From: Flavobacterium quisquiliarum
GTDB taxonomy: Bacteria > Bacteroidota > Bacteroidia > Flavobacteriales > Flavobacteriaceae
Direction: 5' to 3'
DNA: 64,000 nucleotides
Assembly: GCF_019308285.1 (NCBI RefSeq)
Contig: NZ_WWEM01000012.1
Coordinates: 124,001-188,000 of the forward strand
In this document: one piece after another, positions 39,806 through 49,195 of the stretch
Layout of the letters: the number at the start of each line of letters is the position of its first letter
Numbering within the stretch: position 1 is the stretch's first letter
Notes under the pieces: model-generated
Seen by the model: the letters and a program-made list of their open reading frames with translations, nothing else
What the model was told of the DNA's origin: nothing
The model's database searches: none
Position numbers and translations under genes: made by a program

Positions 39806-42187
39806 ATGAAACAGTTAATAATCAGTATTTTAATTTTATTTATACCCCATTTTGGCATTGCCCAGCAAACCGTTATTTCTGGTAAAGTAAGGGACAATGC
39901 CACAAAAGAAGCATTGCCCTATGCAACGGTGACAATCCAAGATAACGCGTCAAAAACAATCATTACTGGCATCACTGATAATAATGGTTTATTACGTTTG
40001 GAAGCAAATCTAACAAATACCATAACAATCTTATTGAGTTACACAGGCTATCAAAATTATACTCGAACATTGGAAATTACATCAGAAAAATCAAAAATAG
40101 AACTCGGAACAATTGATTTAATTCCCGATGCTGTACAATTAAAAGCAGTAGAAATTACCAGCGAAAAATCCAACATCAGCCTAAAACTGGATAAAAAAGT
40201 TTTTGAAGTTGGCAAAGATATACTCTCGCAAAATGGCTCTGCTCACGATGTTTTAAATGGTGTTCCATCTGTTGCTGTCAGTCCAGCTGGAGCAATAAGC
40301 CTTCGTGGCAACAATAATGTTTTAGTATTGATTAATGGACGACAATCTGGTCTTACACAAAACAATGCGCTTGATCAAATTGCTGCCGATCAGATTGAAC
40401 GAATTGAGGTTATCACCAACCCGTCTTCAAGATATGATGCTGCAGGCTCTGCTGGTATTATTAATATCATTTTGAAAAAGAACAAAAAAAGCGGTTTCAG
40501 CGGTCAGGTAAGACTAGTAGCAGGTTCACCTAATGACAGTCGTTTGAATCCAAGCATTAATTACAAATCAGATAAAATCAATATTTTTTCAAATTTTAGT
40601 ATACGTTCAAGTGATTATGAAGGCTTATATACCACCAACCAATCAACTAATACTAATGGTACTGCTAATTTTATGGACCGTGTTCAGAATGAAGACCGCC
40701 ATGACGATGGCAAACTGCTTTATCTGGGTGCTGATTATTATATTAACGAACATCAAACCATAACTGCCGCTTTTTTAAAGAATGCCACACACGATAATGA
40801 TAAAACTGATTTATTTTATAATTATAGAAGCAATCCTAACAGTTCTACTCCTGACAGCCTTTTAACAAGACACGGAAAATCATTAGAAAAACGAGATTAC
40901 AGTCAGTTTGAATTTAATTATACCCGAACCTTCGAACAAAAAGCAAAAAAATGGACTATTGATGTTCAATACGACTGGTGGAACAGCGATAAAAAATGGG
41001 ATCTTTCTACACAACGTTCTCTTCCTGATCCCGTAGTTTATCCCGGCATACGAACAAGATCAATCGGAAACAGCAGAGATTTTTTGGCTAAGAGTGATTT
41101 TATTCAACCAATTGACAGCGTTTCGACTTTAGAATTTGGAATAAAAACGGAAATAAGAAAAGTTTCCAGCGATTATTTAGCAGAAGAACAGCAAGATGAT
41201 AATTGGGCAATTTATCAAAATATTGATAATGATTTAAATTACAATGAAACTATAACAGGTGCTTATACGCAATTTAGTGACAAAATAAAGGCATTTAGTT
41301 ATATGCTGGGATTTAGAGCGGAGTTTACAGATATTACAATCAAAGACCTAAATAACACTTACAATGAACAAAAAAAATACAATAAACTCTTTCCTACGGT
41401 TAACTTGAGTTATAAATTAAATGCTTCAACTTTGCAGGTAAATTACAGCAAACGTATTAGACGTCCTTCCTTATATGCTTTATATCCTTTCAATGAAGTC
41501 ACAGATTTAAATGCACAGTATATTGGAAATCCCGATTTGAATCCGTCTTATACAGATGCTTTTGAAATGGCTTTTCTTAAAACTTGGAAAACATTTACTT
41601 TAAACCCTTCTGTTTATTATCAATACGAAAAAAATTATATTCAGGATTTTACCTTTCGTCAGGATGATATTTTCCTTACAATGCCTATTAATATCAATTA
41701 CGAAATACGTAGGGGAATCGAATTGTCTACATTGTACAATCCGTTAAAATGGCTTCAGATCAATGCTGAAATGAATTTTTATCATTTTAAGCAAAAAGGG
41801 AATTATATGGAAAAAGACCTAGATTACAGCAGTAATAACCTTACCGGAAGATTAAGTACACAAATTAAACTACCTTCAAAATTCAGTTTTCAAGGACGTT
41901 ACAATTTTCTCGGAGCGAAACGTGATGCACAAACTACCAACGAAGCATTACAATCTATTGATTTTGGGCTTAGCAAACTACTGCTCAAAGACAAAGCCAC
42001 TATTGTTTTTGATGTTACAAATGCTTTTAATCTTCGTCAGATTAAAAACACTACAACAGGGAGTGATTATGTTATTAATAACAATATTATCCCCAATGCT
42101 GCGAGATACCGTTTGAGTTTTGTTTATCGTTTTAATTTGACTGATCCAAAGGTAATCAGACAGGCTAAAGATGCTAATAGAAATTAA
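39806..42187 (+). CDS. Outer-membrane beta-barrel protein (TonB receptor-like)
   Basis: The start is set at ATG 39806 because the signal peptide (MKQLIISILILFIPHFGIAQ) begins there; an upstream TTG reading adds nine unlikely residues. The 793-aa protein has a carboxypeptidase-regulatory-like domain (about 22-105), a plug-like domain (NGSAHDVLNGVPSVAVSP; IERIEVITNPSSRYDAAGSAG) and a large barrel. It has the same architecture as the protein at 30045-32456. It is divergent from the LytTR/kinase pair. The cargo is unknown. Confidence 0.85.
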   Translation: MKQLIISILILFIPHFGIAQQTVISGKVRDNATKEALPYATVTIQDNASKTIITGITDNNGLLRLEANLTNTITILLSYTGYQNYTRTLEITSEKSKIELGTIDLIPDAVQLKAVEITSEKSNISLKLDKKVFEVGKDILSQNGSAHDVLNGVPSVAVSPAGAISLRGNNNVLVLINGRQSGLTQNNALDQIAADQIERIEVITNPSSRYDAAGSAGIINIILKKNKKSGFSGQVRLVAGSPNDSRLNPSINYKSDKINIFSNFSIRSSDYEGLYTTNQSTNTNGTANFMDRVQNEDRHDDGKLLYLGADYYINEHQTITAAFLKNATHDNDKTDLFYNYRSNPNSSTPDSLLTRHGKSLEKRDYSQFEFNYTRTFEQKAKKWTIDVQYDWWNSDKKWDLSTQRSLPDPVVYPGIRTRSIGNSRDFLAKSDFIQPIDSVSTLEFGIKTEIRKVSSDYLAEEQQDDNWAIYQNIDNDLNYNETITGAYTQFSDKIKAFSYMLGFRAEFTDITIKDLNNTYNEQKKYNKLFPTVNLSYKLNASTLQVNYSKRIRRPSLYALYPFNEVTDLNAQYIGNPDLNPSYTDAFEMAFLKTWKTFTLNPSVYYQYEKNYIQDFTFRQDDIFLTMPININYEIRRGIELSTLYNPLKWLQINAEMNFYHFKQKGNYMEKDLDYSSNNLTGRLSTQIKLPSKFSFQGRYNFLGAKRDAQTTNEALQSIDFGLSKLLLKDKATIVFDVTNAFNLRQIKNTTTGSDYVINNNIIPNAARYRLSFVYRFNLTDPKVIRQAKDANRN

Positions 42188-42229
42188 TGTATTTTAAAAC
42201 TTATCAATATCTACATTAAAAACCTCTCT

Positions 42230-42261
42230 AAATCCTATTTCTAACGAAATGGGATTTTTTA
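42230..42261 (+). terminator. Terminator after the TonB-type barrel gene
   Basis: AAATCCTATTTC pairs with GAAATGGGATTT (one mismatch) around TAAC and is followed by TTTTATTT. The -7 box of the next gene begins at 42264. Confidence 0.7.
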
Positions 42262-42263
42262 TT

Positions 42264-42271
42264 TACTTTTG
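42264..42271 (+). promoter_or_regulatory. -7 box of the DUF763 gene
   Basis: TACTTTTG matches TAnnTTTG and lies 20 nt before the ATG at 42291. This rules out the in-frame ATG at 42249, which would lie upstream of the transcription start. Confidence 0.6.
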
Positions 42272-42290
42272 TAAAACACAATCAGCTCAC

Positions 42291-43511
42291 ATGAAACGTT
42301 CCGGCACAGCAGATCTTCCTTTACATTACGGACAAGTGCCGCTATGGCTTTCTGAGCGAATGTCGAAATTGGGACTATCAATAGTCGAAACAATTGCTTT
42401 GGAATTTTCGACATCCGAAGTAATAAGCAAATTGAGTAATCCATTTTGGTTTCAAAGTTTTGGCTCCGTTATGGGAATGGACTGGCATTCTTCTGGAATT
42501 ACAACTTCTGTACTTGGAGCATTAAAAAAATCTGTCAATCCACATTCAAAAGAACTTGGAATTTACATTTGCGGAGGCAAGGGCAAAAATTCACTTTTAA
42601 CACCGCAGGAACTTTTATTTGTCGGAGAGAAAACAGGCTTAGACGGAATTAATCTTGCCAACTGCAGTCGTCTAACCGCTAAAGTTGATAATACTGCCAT
42701 TCAGGATGGATTCCAATTGTATCAGCATAATTTCATTGTGGATAATAAAGGACAATGGGCAGTGATACAACAAGGCATGAACCCTAACTCTAAAACAGCC
42801 AGAAGATATCATTGGCATTCACAGGATTTAAAATCATTTATAAATGAACCTCACACTTTTATTTATGGAGAAAATCAAGGTACAATCTTAAATCTTACCG
42901 CTCAAGCTGCAGAAAAATCGAGAGAAGGTATTTTAGAATTAATACACGAATCTCCTTCTAAAATAATAAAAGAAATGCAGCATCTCTCAATGCCCGCTCA
43001 TCATGATGTGAGACTAGAAGATGTCAATATGAAGAGATTGGGAGCAATGCTTTGGACTACCCATGAAAACAAACCGGAAGATTTTGAAGAACTGCTGCTT
43101 TTGAAAGGAATGGGACCGAGAGCACTGCAGTCTCTAGCTTTAGTAAGTGAAATTATTTACGGCACTCCTACCCGATTTGAAGATCCAGCACGTTTTTCAT
43201 TCGCTCATGGAGGAAAAGATGGACATCCATTTCCTGTTCCTATAAAAATTTATGATGAGACAATTGATACACTACAACGTGCTATTAACCGTGCCAAAAT
43301 TGGAAACACGGATAAAATCGACGCGATCAAAAAATTATCTGAAATCTCAAGAAAAGCAGAACAAAGCTTTACTCCCAACACTAATCTTGATGCATTAATT
43401 CAAAAAGAAAGAGAAGAATCATATAAATATGGAGGAAAGACCGTTTTTGGAGATGCCAAACCTCCTAAAAATAAACCTTCAAACCCAAGCAATCAACTAG
43501 AATTGTTTTAA
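42291..43511 (+). CDS. DUF763 family protein
   Basis: The 406-aa protein starts MKRSGTADLPLHYGQVPLWL, the usual beginning of DUF763 proteins, which confirms this start over the ATG 42 nt upstream. A helix-hairpin-helix-like stretch (LLLKGMGPRALQSLALVSE, about 272-290) suggests nucleic-acid binding. Also conserved are RFSFAHGGKDGHPFPVP and a Lys/Pro-rich tail. The family is shared with archaea and thermophiles, has no firm function, and has been speculated to be a nuclease. It is a single gene with its own promoter and a terminator beyond. Confidence 0.85.
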   Translation: MKRSGTADLPLHYGQVPLWLSERMSKLGLSIVETIALEFSTSEVISKLSNPFWFQSFGSVMGMDWHSSGITTSVLGALKKSVNPHSKELGIYICGGKGKNSLLTPQELLFVGEKTGLDGINLANCSRLTAKVDNTAIQDGFQLYQHNFIVDNKGQWAVIQQGMNPNSKTARRYHWHSQDLKSFINEPHTFIYGENQGTILNLTAQAAEKSREGILELIHESPSKIIKEMQHLSMPAHHDVRLEDVNMKRLGAMLWTTHENKPEDFEELLLLKGMGPRALQSLALVSEIIYGTPTRFEDPARFSFAHGGKDGHPFPVPIKIYDETIDTLQRAINRAKIGNTDKIDAIKKLSEISRKAEQSFTPNTNLDALIQKEREESYKYGGKTVFGDAKPPKNKPSNPSNQLELF

Positions 43512-43551
43512 AAAAATCAAGAAAAATAATTTTTATTATTAAATATAAATT

Positions 43552-43585
43552 AAAAATGTCCCTGACTTTATCAGAGACATTCTTA
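43552..43585. terminator. Bidirectional terminator
   Basis: AAAATGTCCCTGA and TCAGAGACATT form an imperfect stem with a TTT-containing loop between convergent genes. T-rich tails lie on both sides. Confidence 0.6.
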
Positions 43586-43589
43586 ATTT

Positions 43590-43784
43590 TTAATTCTTTT
43601 CTTCATTATTCAATTTGTCATCGAAGTCAGGTTCTTTTCCTTTGAATTTATGAGTATCAGTATCATAATTTTCATCATTAGTCAAAACTTCATCATGATC
43701 TCTATATTGATGTTTTCTTGTGTCACTTCTATTATCAGAACCACCTTTTTTAGCAGCATCCGGATTTTGATTGTTTGTTTTCAT
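43590..43784 (-). CDS. Small hydrophilic protein, unknown
   Basis: The 64-aa peptide (MKTNNQNPDAAKKGGSDNRS...) is rich in Asp, Asn, Lys and His with no hydrophobic core, so it is probably disordered. The start is ATG 43784; a TTG three codons earlier is inside a TTGGAG that reads better as a ribosome site. Similar short polar proteins are common in flavobacteria. A terminator follows directly. Confidence 0.55.
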   Translation of the reverse strand: MKTNNQNPDAAKKGGSDNRSDTRKHQYRDHDEVLTNDENYDTDTHKFKGKEPDFDDKLNNEEKN

Positions 43785-43906
43785 AATCTCCAAGATTTAA
43801 ATTTCAATAAAATTACTTTAAATCTTAAAACCTATTTTTATACAATCACTGCTAAAAGTTATAAAACTAGCATAATCAACAACATAGTCCTTTAAGCTCA
43901 ATTTAA

Positions 43907-45301
43907 TTACATGTATCCAGCTCCATCTGTTTTACTCAATCTTGAAAACGTTATGCTGGACAAAATCGTAAAAACAGCAAGAACAATAAAAGTATATTGA
44001 AAAGCTTTAGCAGTGTTTAATTCAAAAATTCCTGACTGAAATAAAGACAAAACCAAACTTGCGACAGAAACGCCGAAACTCACCGACAATTGCTGCATAA
44101 TAACAAGCATTGTATTTCCGCCACTAGCTGTATCCTGATCAAGATCTGATAATGTAATGGTATTCATTGCTGACATTTGAATGGATGTAAAAACCCCATA
44201 AAAAATCATCAATACAATATAATAAGGCAGTGGTGTTTCTTTGGTAACAAAACCTAAAACAATCAAGATTAATCCGAGCATTATAGTATTACTAATTAGA
44301 ACTGTTCTGTAACCAAAGAATTTTATAATGCTCACCATAAAAGGCTTAACTGCTACATTCGACAAAGCAGATGGAAGCAAAAGCAAGCCAGATACTGAAG
44401 CTGAATAACCAAAACTTGTCTGGAGCATTAACGGCAATAACAAAGGTAGTCCGCCTATTCCCAGTCTGGTTATTAAACTTCCTTTTAAGCCTATTTTCAA
44501 TGTTCGAATATTGAGCAGTCTTAAATCAATTATGGGTTTTTCGGTTCTTTTGTAATGAATATAATAGAAAAGAGATAGTAAACCTGAAAGAAAAAGCAAT
44601 CCTAAAATGACCATCATATGTGTTCTTCCATTACCAATAAGCTCAAGAACCATAGTAATAAATATAAGAGCTAAACTAAAGTATACTAATCCTCTAAAAT
44701 CAAATCTGCCTACAGCATGTTTGAAATTAGGCATTATTTTGTATGCCATCGAAATTCCGATTAGACCAATAGGAACATTCACTAAAAATATCCAGTGCCA
44801 TGACAAATGATCAGACAGAAATCCGCCGAGACTTGGGCCTGCAACCATTCCTAAAAGCCCAAAAACAGTAATAAAATTCATCGTCTTTAATAGTTCGCTT
44901 TTAGGATATTGATATAAAATAGCCAACCTTGCAATTGGAACCATCATTGATGCTCCAACTGCTTGTAAAACACGAGCTAAATTAAAACTCTGCAAATCAA
45001 CAGACAAAGCACAAAATAAAGAACCTGTTACAAATAAAAAAACGGCAATCATAAACATTGTCCGAGTTCCAAACTTATCTGCAAGCCAGCCCGATAAGGG
45101 TATAAACATTGCCAACGTAAGCGTATATGTGACAATTACAGAATGCATTTCTGTTGGAGAATATCCCATATCCCTTGCAATAGAAGGAAGAGAAGTATTG
45201 AGAATTGTTCCGTCAAGGGACTGAATAAACATGGCTATGGCGGTAACCCAAGGTAAAAGATGCACGGCGTTCTGTTCTTTTTTTTCTTCTGTTTTGTCCA
45301 A
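43907..45301 (-). CDS. DHA2-family MFS exporter
   Basis: The 464-aa membrane protein has about 14 helices. It has the DHA2 opening motif SLDGTILNTSLPSIARDMG (about 28-46), motif A GWLADKFGTRTM and the antiporter motif GLLGMVAGPSLGGFL. It resembles MdtD/EmrB-type proton-driven multidrug exporters. No membrane-fusion or TolC gene is adjacent, so it probably works alone. It is divergent from the alkyladenine glycosylase gene. The substrate is unknown. Confidence 0.87.
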   Translation of the reverse strand: MDKTEEKKEQNAVHLLPWVTAIAMFIQSLDGTILNTSLPSIARDMGYSPTEMHSVIVTYTLTLAMFIPLSGWLADKFGTRTMFMIAVFLFVTGSLFCALSVDLQSFNLARVLQAVGASMMVPIARLAILYQYPKSELLKTMNFITVFGLLGMVAGPSLGGFLSDHLSWHWIFLVNVPIGLIGISMAYKIMPNFKHAVGRFDFRGLVYFSLALIFITMVLELIGNGRTHMMVILGLLFLSGLLSLFYYIHYKRTEKPIIDLRLLNIRTLKIGLKGSLITRLGIGGLPLLLPLMLQTSFGYSASVSGLLLLPSALSNVAVKPFMVSIIKFFGYRTVLISNTIMLGLILIVLGFVTKETPLPYYIVLMIFYGVFTSIQMSAMNTITLSDLDQDTASGGNTMLVIMQQLSVSFGVSVASLVLSLFQSGIFELNTAKAFQYTFIVLAVFTILSSITFSRLSKTDGAGYM

Positions 45302-45493
45302 AATATCTGTTTCTTTACGGTAATATCTTAAAATGTCGATTAAAGGCTTCCTAGTTTTTAAGCCCCTTTTTATTGAGTTAAGTTAAATTTAAACATTCTT
45401 ATTGAAATTTTTTGTCTTTTTAAAATTCAATTTCATTCAAATAATTTCTTTATTTTCTTAATTTAAAAAACACTTTTAAACTCTTCGTAAATT

Positions 45494-46126
45494 ATGATAG
45501 AAAATCTTGAAAAATATCCTCATAAATTACCCTTTTCTTATTACCTAAATTCTGATGTAATTTTTCTAGCCAAAGATCTTTTGGGAAAACTCCTTTATAC
45601 TCAAATAGGCGGAAAAATAACCAGCGGTATTATAGTAGAAACAGAAGCCTATTTTGGTGTGCAAGATAAAGCTTCTCACGCGTATGGAGGCAGACGAACC
45701 AATCGAACCGAAACATTGTATACAAGCGGTGGTGTTTCTTATGTTTACTTATGTTATGGTATTCATCATCTTTTCAATATAGTAAGTTCTGTTGAAGGTG
45801 AACCACATGCCGTTTTAATAAGAGCAATTGAACCCGCTGAGGGAAAGGAAATTATGGAAGAAAGAAGAAATATGCCTGTTTCTAAAGCTGCAATTTCAGC
45901 TGGTCCAGGCTCTGCGGCAAAAGCATTGGGAATAGACGCTTCTTTTAATAAAAAAGATCTAAATGGCTCTGAGATTTGGATTGAAGATCATGGTATTCGA
46001 TATTCTGAGAAAGAAATTGCAGCTACTCCGCGTATCGGTGTTGCTTATGCACAGGAAGATGCTCTTTTGCCATGGCGTTTTTTTGTTAAAGGAAATAAAT
46101 ACGTTAGTAAACCTAACAAAATATAA
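45494..46126 (+). CDS. DNA-3-methyladenine glycosylase (AAG/MPG type)
   Basis: The 210-aa protein is a base-excision-repair glycosylase that removes alkylated purines. Motifs align with human AAG: VETEAYFG (catalytic Glu51, intercalating Tyr53), KASHAYGGRRTNR (His62), VSYVYLCYGIHHLFNIV (Tyr pocket and Asn95) and AGPGSAAKALGID. Length matches bacterial members. It is a single gene, divergent from the MFS exporter. Confidence 0.93.
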   Translation: MIENLEKYPHKLPFSYYLNSDVIFLAKDLLGKLLYTQIGGKITSGIIVETEAYFGVQDKASHAYGGRRTNRTETLYTSGGVSYVYLCYGIHHLFNIVSSVEGEPHAVLIRAIEPAEGKEIMEERRNMPVSKAAISAGPGSAAKALGIDASFNKKDLNGSEIWIEDHGIRYSEKEIAATPRIGVAYAQEDALLPWRFFVKGNKYVSKPNKI

Positions 46127-46306
46127 ACCAAAAAGTTACAACAATAAACAACTGGTAATACTATAAAATTAAAACTTTAAACTATAAAAATAATACTCTC
46201 TCGTGTTTGTAGCTTTGGAATAATATACAATCTTAATTTGATTGCATTTTGCAAAACCATTAAATAATGATCAGAATCGTTTTAATTAACTTCTAAAAAT
46301 CTAACA

Positions 46307-46483
46307 ATGGAAAATTTAAAAACAAACCGCGACAAAAAATACTGCAGTATTTCCCATACTAAAATTTATTCTGTTGATAATGATGAATTAGTGTGTTTGA
46401 AAATATATCAGGGAGATTGGGGAGATTGGGACGAAACACCTGAAAATAATAAAAATTGTGAGTTGAATAGAGATGATGTTTAA
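46307..46483 (+). CDS. Small hypothetical protein, 58 aa
   Basis: ATG 46307 to TAA 46483. The peptide has the segment LVCLKIYQGDWGDWDE and otherwise polar ends; I recognise no family. Codon use looks like the neighbours. The remaining parts of the 541-bp gap between the glycosylase and LLM genes show only a terminator at 46617-46649. Confidence 0.4.
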   Translation: MENLKTNRDKKYCSISHTKIYSVDNDELVCLKIYQGDWGDWDETPENNKNCELNRDDV

Positions 46484-46616
46484 TAATTGGCTTAATTTTA
46501 TCATTAAAACCTCATTCACTATTTTACCAATTAGAATTTTAAATGCCATAATAAGAAAAATACAAGCCACATATAAAATAGATATACTTTTTTTTAAAGC
46601 ATTACTGTAATCAAAA

Positions 46617-46649
46617 AAAAGCCTCTAATCATTAAAATTAGAGGCTTTT
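46617..46649. terminator. Terminator ahead of the LLM oxidoreductase stop
   Basis: A perfect 13-bp stem (AAAAGCCTCTAAT/ATTAGAGGCTTTT) with a 7-nt loop and T/A-runs on both sides serves the convergent small ORF and LLM gene. Confidence 0.8.
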
Positions 46650-46667
46650 CTATTATCTTTTGATTGC

Positions 46668-47690
46668 TTAACGCCAACCCAGTTCTGGCGCAATATATTC
46701 TAATATAGAAGACAATATATGGACATTATACTCAACGCCTAATGTATTAGGAATTGTAAGCAATAATGTATCTGCTTCTTGAATTGCTTCATCTTCGGCC
46801 AGTTGTTTAATTAATTTTTCTGGTTCCGCTGCATAACCTCTTCCAAAGATAGCACGTTTATCACTTTCGATATAACCAAAACTATCAGTCGCTTTGCCTT
46901 GATCTCCAAAATAAAATTTATCTTGATCATTTACTAAAGCAAAAATCGAACGGCTTACTGAAACTCTAGCTTCACGTTCATGTCCTGCTTTTTTCCAAGC
47001 TTCTTTATACAATCTGATTTGTTCTGCCTGCTGAATATGAAATGGTTTTCCATTTTCATCAAACTTTAGGGTTGAGCTTTGTAAGTGCATTCCGTTTTCG
47101 GCTGCCCAAATTGCGGTTGCATTAGATGCTGCTCCCCACCAAATACGCTCTCTCAATCCTTCAGAATGTGGTTCAAGACGTAGTAAACCTGGTGGATTTG
47201 GAAACATTGGATACGGATTTGGTTCTGCGAATCCTTCTCCACTCAGCTTATCCAAAAATTCTAACGCTTTTTTACGTCCCATATCTGCATCGGTTTCGCC
47301 TTCTTCTGGTTCATATCCAAAAGAACGCCAGCCGTCAATTACTTGTTCAGGCGAACCCCTGCTGATTCCTAATTGCAATCGTCCTTCCGAAATGATGTCC
47401 GCTGCACCAGCATCTTCGACCATATACAACGGATTTTCATACCGCATATCAATTACACCTGTTCCAATTTCTATTTTCTTTGTTTTGGCACCAATAGCCG
47501 AAAGCAAAGGAAATGGCGATGCGAGCTGCTGAGCAAAATGATGAACACGGAAATAAGCTCCGTCTATACCAATTTCTTCTGCAGCAACAGCCAAATCAAT
47601 AGATTGTAACAGTGTGTCGCTAGCCGTACGAGCTTTATAGGAAGGATGATTGGCCCAATGTCCAAACGATAAAAATCCTATTTTTTTCAT
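46668..47690 (-). CDS. LLM-class flavin-dependent oxidoreductase
   Basis: The 340-aa protein has the bacterial luciferase-like TIM barrel. It begins MKKIGFLSFGHWA, with AAEEIGIDGAYFRVHHF, KKIEIGTGVIDMRYENPLYMVEDAGAAD and GRLQLGISRGSPEQV, typical FMN-dependent monooxygenase segments. It is cytoplasmic. The substrate is not predictable; annotated relatives range from alkanal to thiol or sulfonate oxidation. It stands alone, followed by a strong terminator. Confidence 0.83.
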   Translation of the reverse strand: MKKIGFLSFGHWANHPSYKARTASDTLLQSIDLAVAAEEIGIDGAYFRVHHFAQQLASPFPLLSAIGAKTKKIEIGTGVIDMRYENPLYMVEDAGAADIISEGRLQLGISRGSPEQVIDGWRSFGYEPEEGETDADMGRKKALEFLDKLSGEGFAEPNPYPMFPNPPGLLRLEPHSEGLRERIWWGAASNATAIWAAENGMHLQSSTLKFDENGKPFHIQQAEQIRLYKEAWKKAGHEREARVSVSRSIFALVNDQDKFYFGDQGKATDSFGYIESDKRAIFGRGYAAEPEKLIKQLAEDEAIQEADTLLLTIPNTLGVEYNVHILSSILEYIAPELGWR

Positions 47691-47791
47691 AGCTACAGTA
47701 TATATTTTACAATCTCAAATATACGCATCATTATTGGTTCTTTAATGGAAAAGATCCCAATAGTTAATTCTGTTTTTGAATCCATTTCAAA

Positions 47792-48160
47792 CTAAAGCAT
47801 TCCAAATTTATCTCGATAACTTTTCAATTCTAAATCCATTTTATATTGCAATTTCTCCAAAAGAATTATTTTATCTTTTAACAACTGACATACAAAAATA
47901 TAATCTGTACTTTTAATAGTATTGCTTTCACTAGTTCTCTTTTCAAAATACTGTTCGCTTTCAAACTGTATTATACTTTGCATGCTGACTTCCAGCACAG
48001 CAGCAATTTCCTGTAATTTCTTCAGACTTACTTTACTTATTCCTTTTTCGATTTTACTATATCCTGCCTGCGTCATTCCTAATCTGTCGGCCACATATTC
48101 TTGAGTATAGTTTTTTAGTTCTCTGATGTTTTTTATGCTATTATTTATATTTACTGCCAT
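47792..48160 (-). CDS. XRE-family helix-turn-helix regulator
   Basis: I use ATG 48160 (122 aa, MAVNINNSIKNIRELKNY) since the HTH starts there; a longer frame from 48202 adds 14 residues. The HTH_3 motif is at about 8-62 (YTQEYVADRLGMTQAGYSKIEKGISKVSLKKLQEIAAVLEV). A C-terminal helix of about 45 residues (LLKDKIILLEKLQYKMDLELKSY) may dimerise. The target is unknown. It lies between the LLM and Crp-like genes on the same strand. Confidence 0.78.
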   Translation of the reverse strand: MAVNINNSIKNIRELKNYTQEYVADRLGMTQAGYSKIEKGISKVSLKKLQEIAAVLEVSMQSIIQFESEQYFEKRTSESNTIKSTDYIFVCQLLKDKIILLEKLQYKMDLELKSYRDKFGML

Positions 48161-48264
48161 CTGTTTAAATTTTATAAATTGTACCTCATTAATTAAATTC
48201 ATATCTATTTACAAATGATAATTGCAAATAAATAATCAAAAATGAACCTTCGCAATAACAAATG

Positions 48265-48918
48265 TTAATCGTTTGGCGTGTTTTTTATTTTACTGGCATA
48301 TTTTAAACGGCTTAAATGCACCGAGCTGATATTAAGATAAGATGCAATATGATATTGCGGAACCCGCTGCAGTAAAGTGGGAAACTGCGTATTCATCGTT
48401 TCATAGCGTTCTAGCGGAGAATGCATATAGAATGCTTTAATTTTATCATTTAGAATGAAGAAATAATCTTCTGTAATAAGTCTTCCTAATTTTTCGCCAT
48501 TTCTGAGCGTACTGTATAAGGTTTGAAGCATTTCAAAAGTTACTTCTATAACTAAAGTGTCTTCTACAGCCTGTATGGAAAAACTCGAAGGAATGTTTTT
48601 TAAGAAACTTTCATAATCAACACCAAAAGTACCTTCTAGACAAAAATGAAATGTTTTTTCTTCTCCTTTTTCATCAGCATAATAAATTCGAAGTAAACCT
48701 CCTGCTACAAAAAAAATCTTGCCACATATTTCATTCTGATTTAAAAGCATGCTCTTTTTAGGAAAAAATGTACTTTTAAGCCTACTGTAACAGTATTCCC
48801 ATTCCGATTCATCGATTTCAACATAATTAGAAATCAATTTATATATATTCTCTATTCCATTGTTTTTTAAATTTTCAAATTGTTTTCTCTTCATATTTCT
48901 AATTTTTGGCGTGTACAT
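48265..48918 (-). CDS. Crp/Fnr-type regulator (cNMP-binding fold)
   Basis: The 217-aa protein has a cyclic-nucleotide-binding beta-roll (about 40-150; KIFFVAGGLLRIYYADEKGEEKTFHF). The C-terminus is winged-helix-like, with QRVPQYHIASYLNISSVHLSRLK, where HIASYLNISSVHLSRLK is the recognition region. No Fe-S cysteines are seen. An alternative start is ATG 48894. A -7 box (48951-48958) is 32 nt upstream. Such flavobacterial regulators often control an adjacent divergent gene; here that is a lipoprotein of unknown function. Confidence 0.82.
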   Translation of the reverse strand: MYTPKIRNMKRKQFENLKNNGIENIYKLISNYVEIDESEWEYCYSRLKSTFFPKKSMLLNQNEICGKIFFVAGGLLRIYYADEKGEEKTFHFCLEGTFGVDYESFLKNIPSSFSIQAVEDTLVIEVTFEMLQTLYSTLRNGEKLGRLITEDYFFILNDKIKAFYMHSPLERYETMNTQFPTLLQRVPQYHIASYLNISSVHLSRLKYASKIKNTPND

Positions 48919-48950
48919 TATATGTTTAACTTTTGGATTTAATTCTTAGA

Positions 48951-48958
48951 CAAAATTA
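48951..48958 (-). promoter_or_regulatory. -7 box of the Crp-like gene
   Basis: The minus strand reads TAATTTTG, an exact TAnnTTTG match, 32 nt before the ATG at 48918. Confidence 0.45.
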
Positions 48959-49195
48959 AATCATTACCGAATCTTAATAAATTGAAAATTTAAAAGCTTT
49001 TGTTAAAGATTAGAAAGATAGCTTTTCATTTTATAACTCAAAAAAAAAGAAGAAAATTGCCCGCCAATATAGATATCTGGCTGATTTTAACAAAAAATGA
49101 GTTATATTTAATATATAGAAATAAAAATCATTAATTAAACAAAATCCACAACAATAAGGAAGAATTTTATAATTTCAATGTTAAACAAAATCAAT

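Noticed and set aside
42249..42290. Upstream ATG of the DUF763 gene
   Set aside because: It precedes the -7 box at 42264-42271 and overlaps a terminator. DUF763 proteins start at MKRSGTADLPLH.
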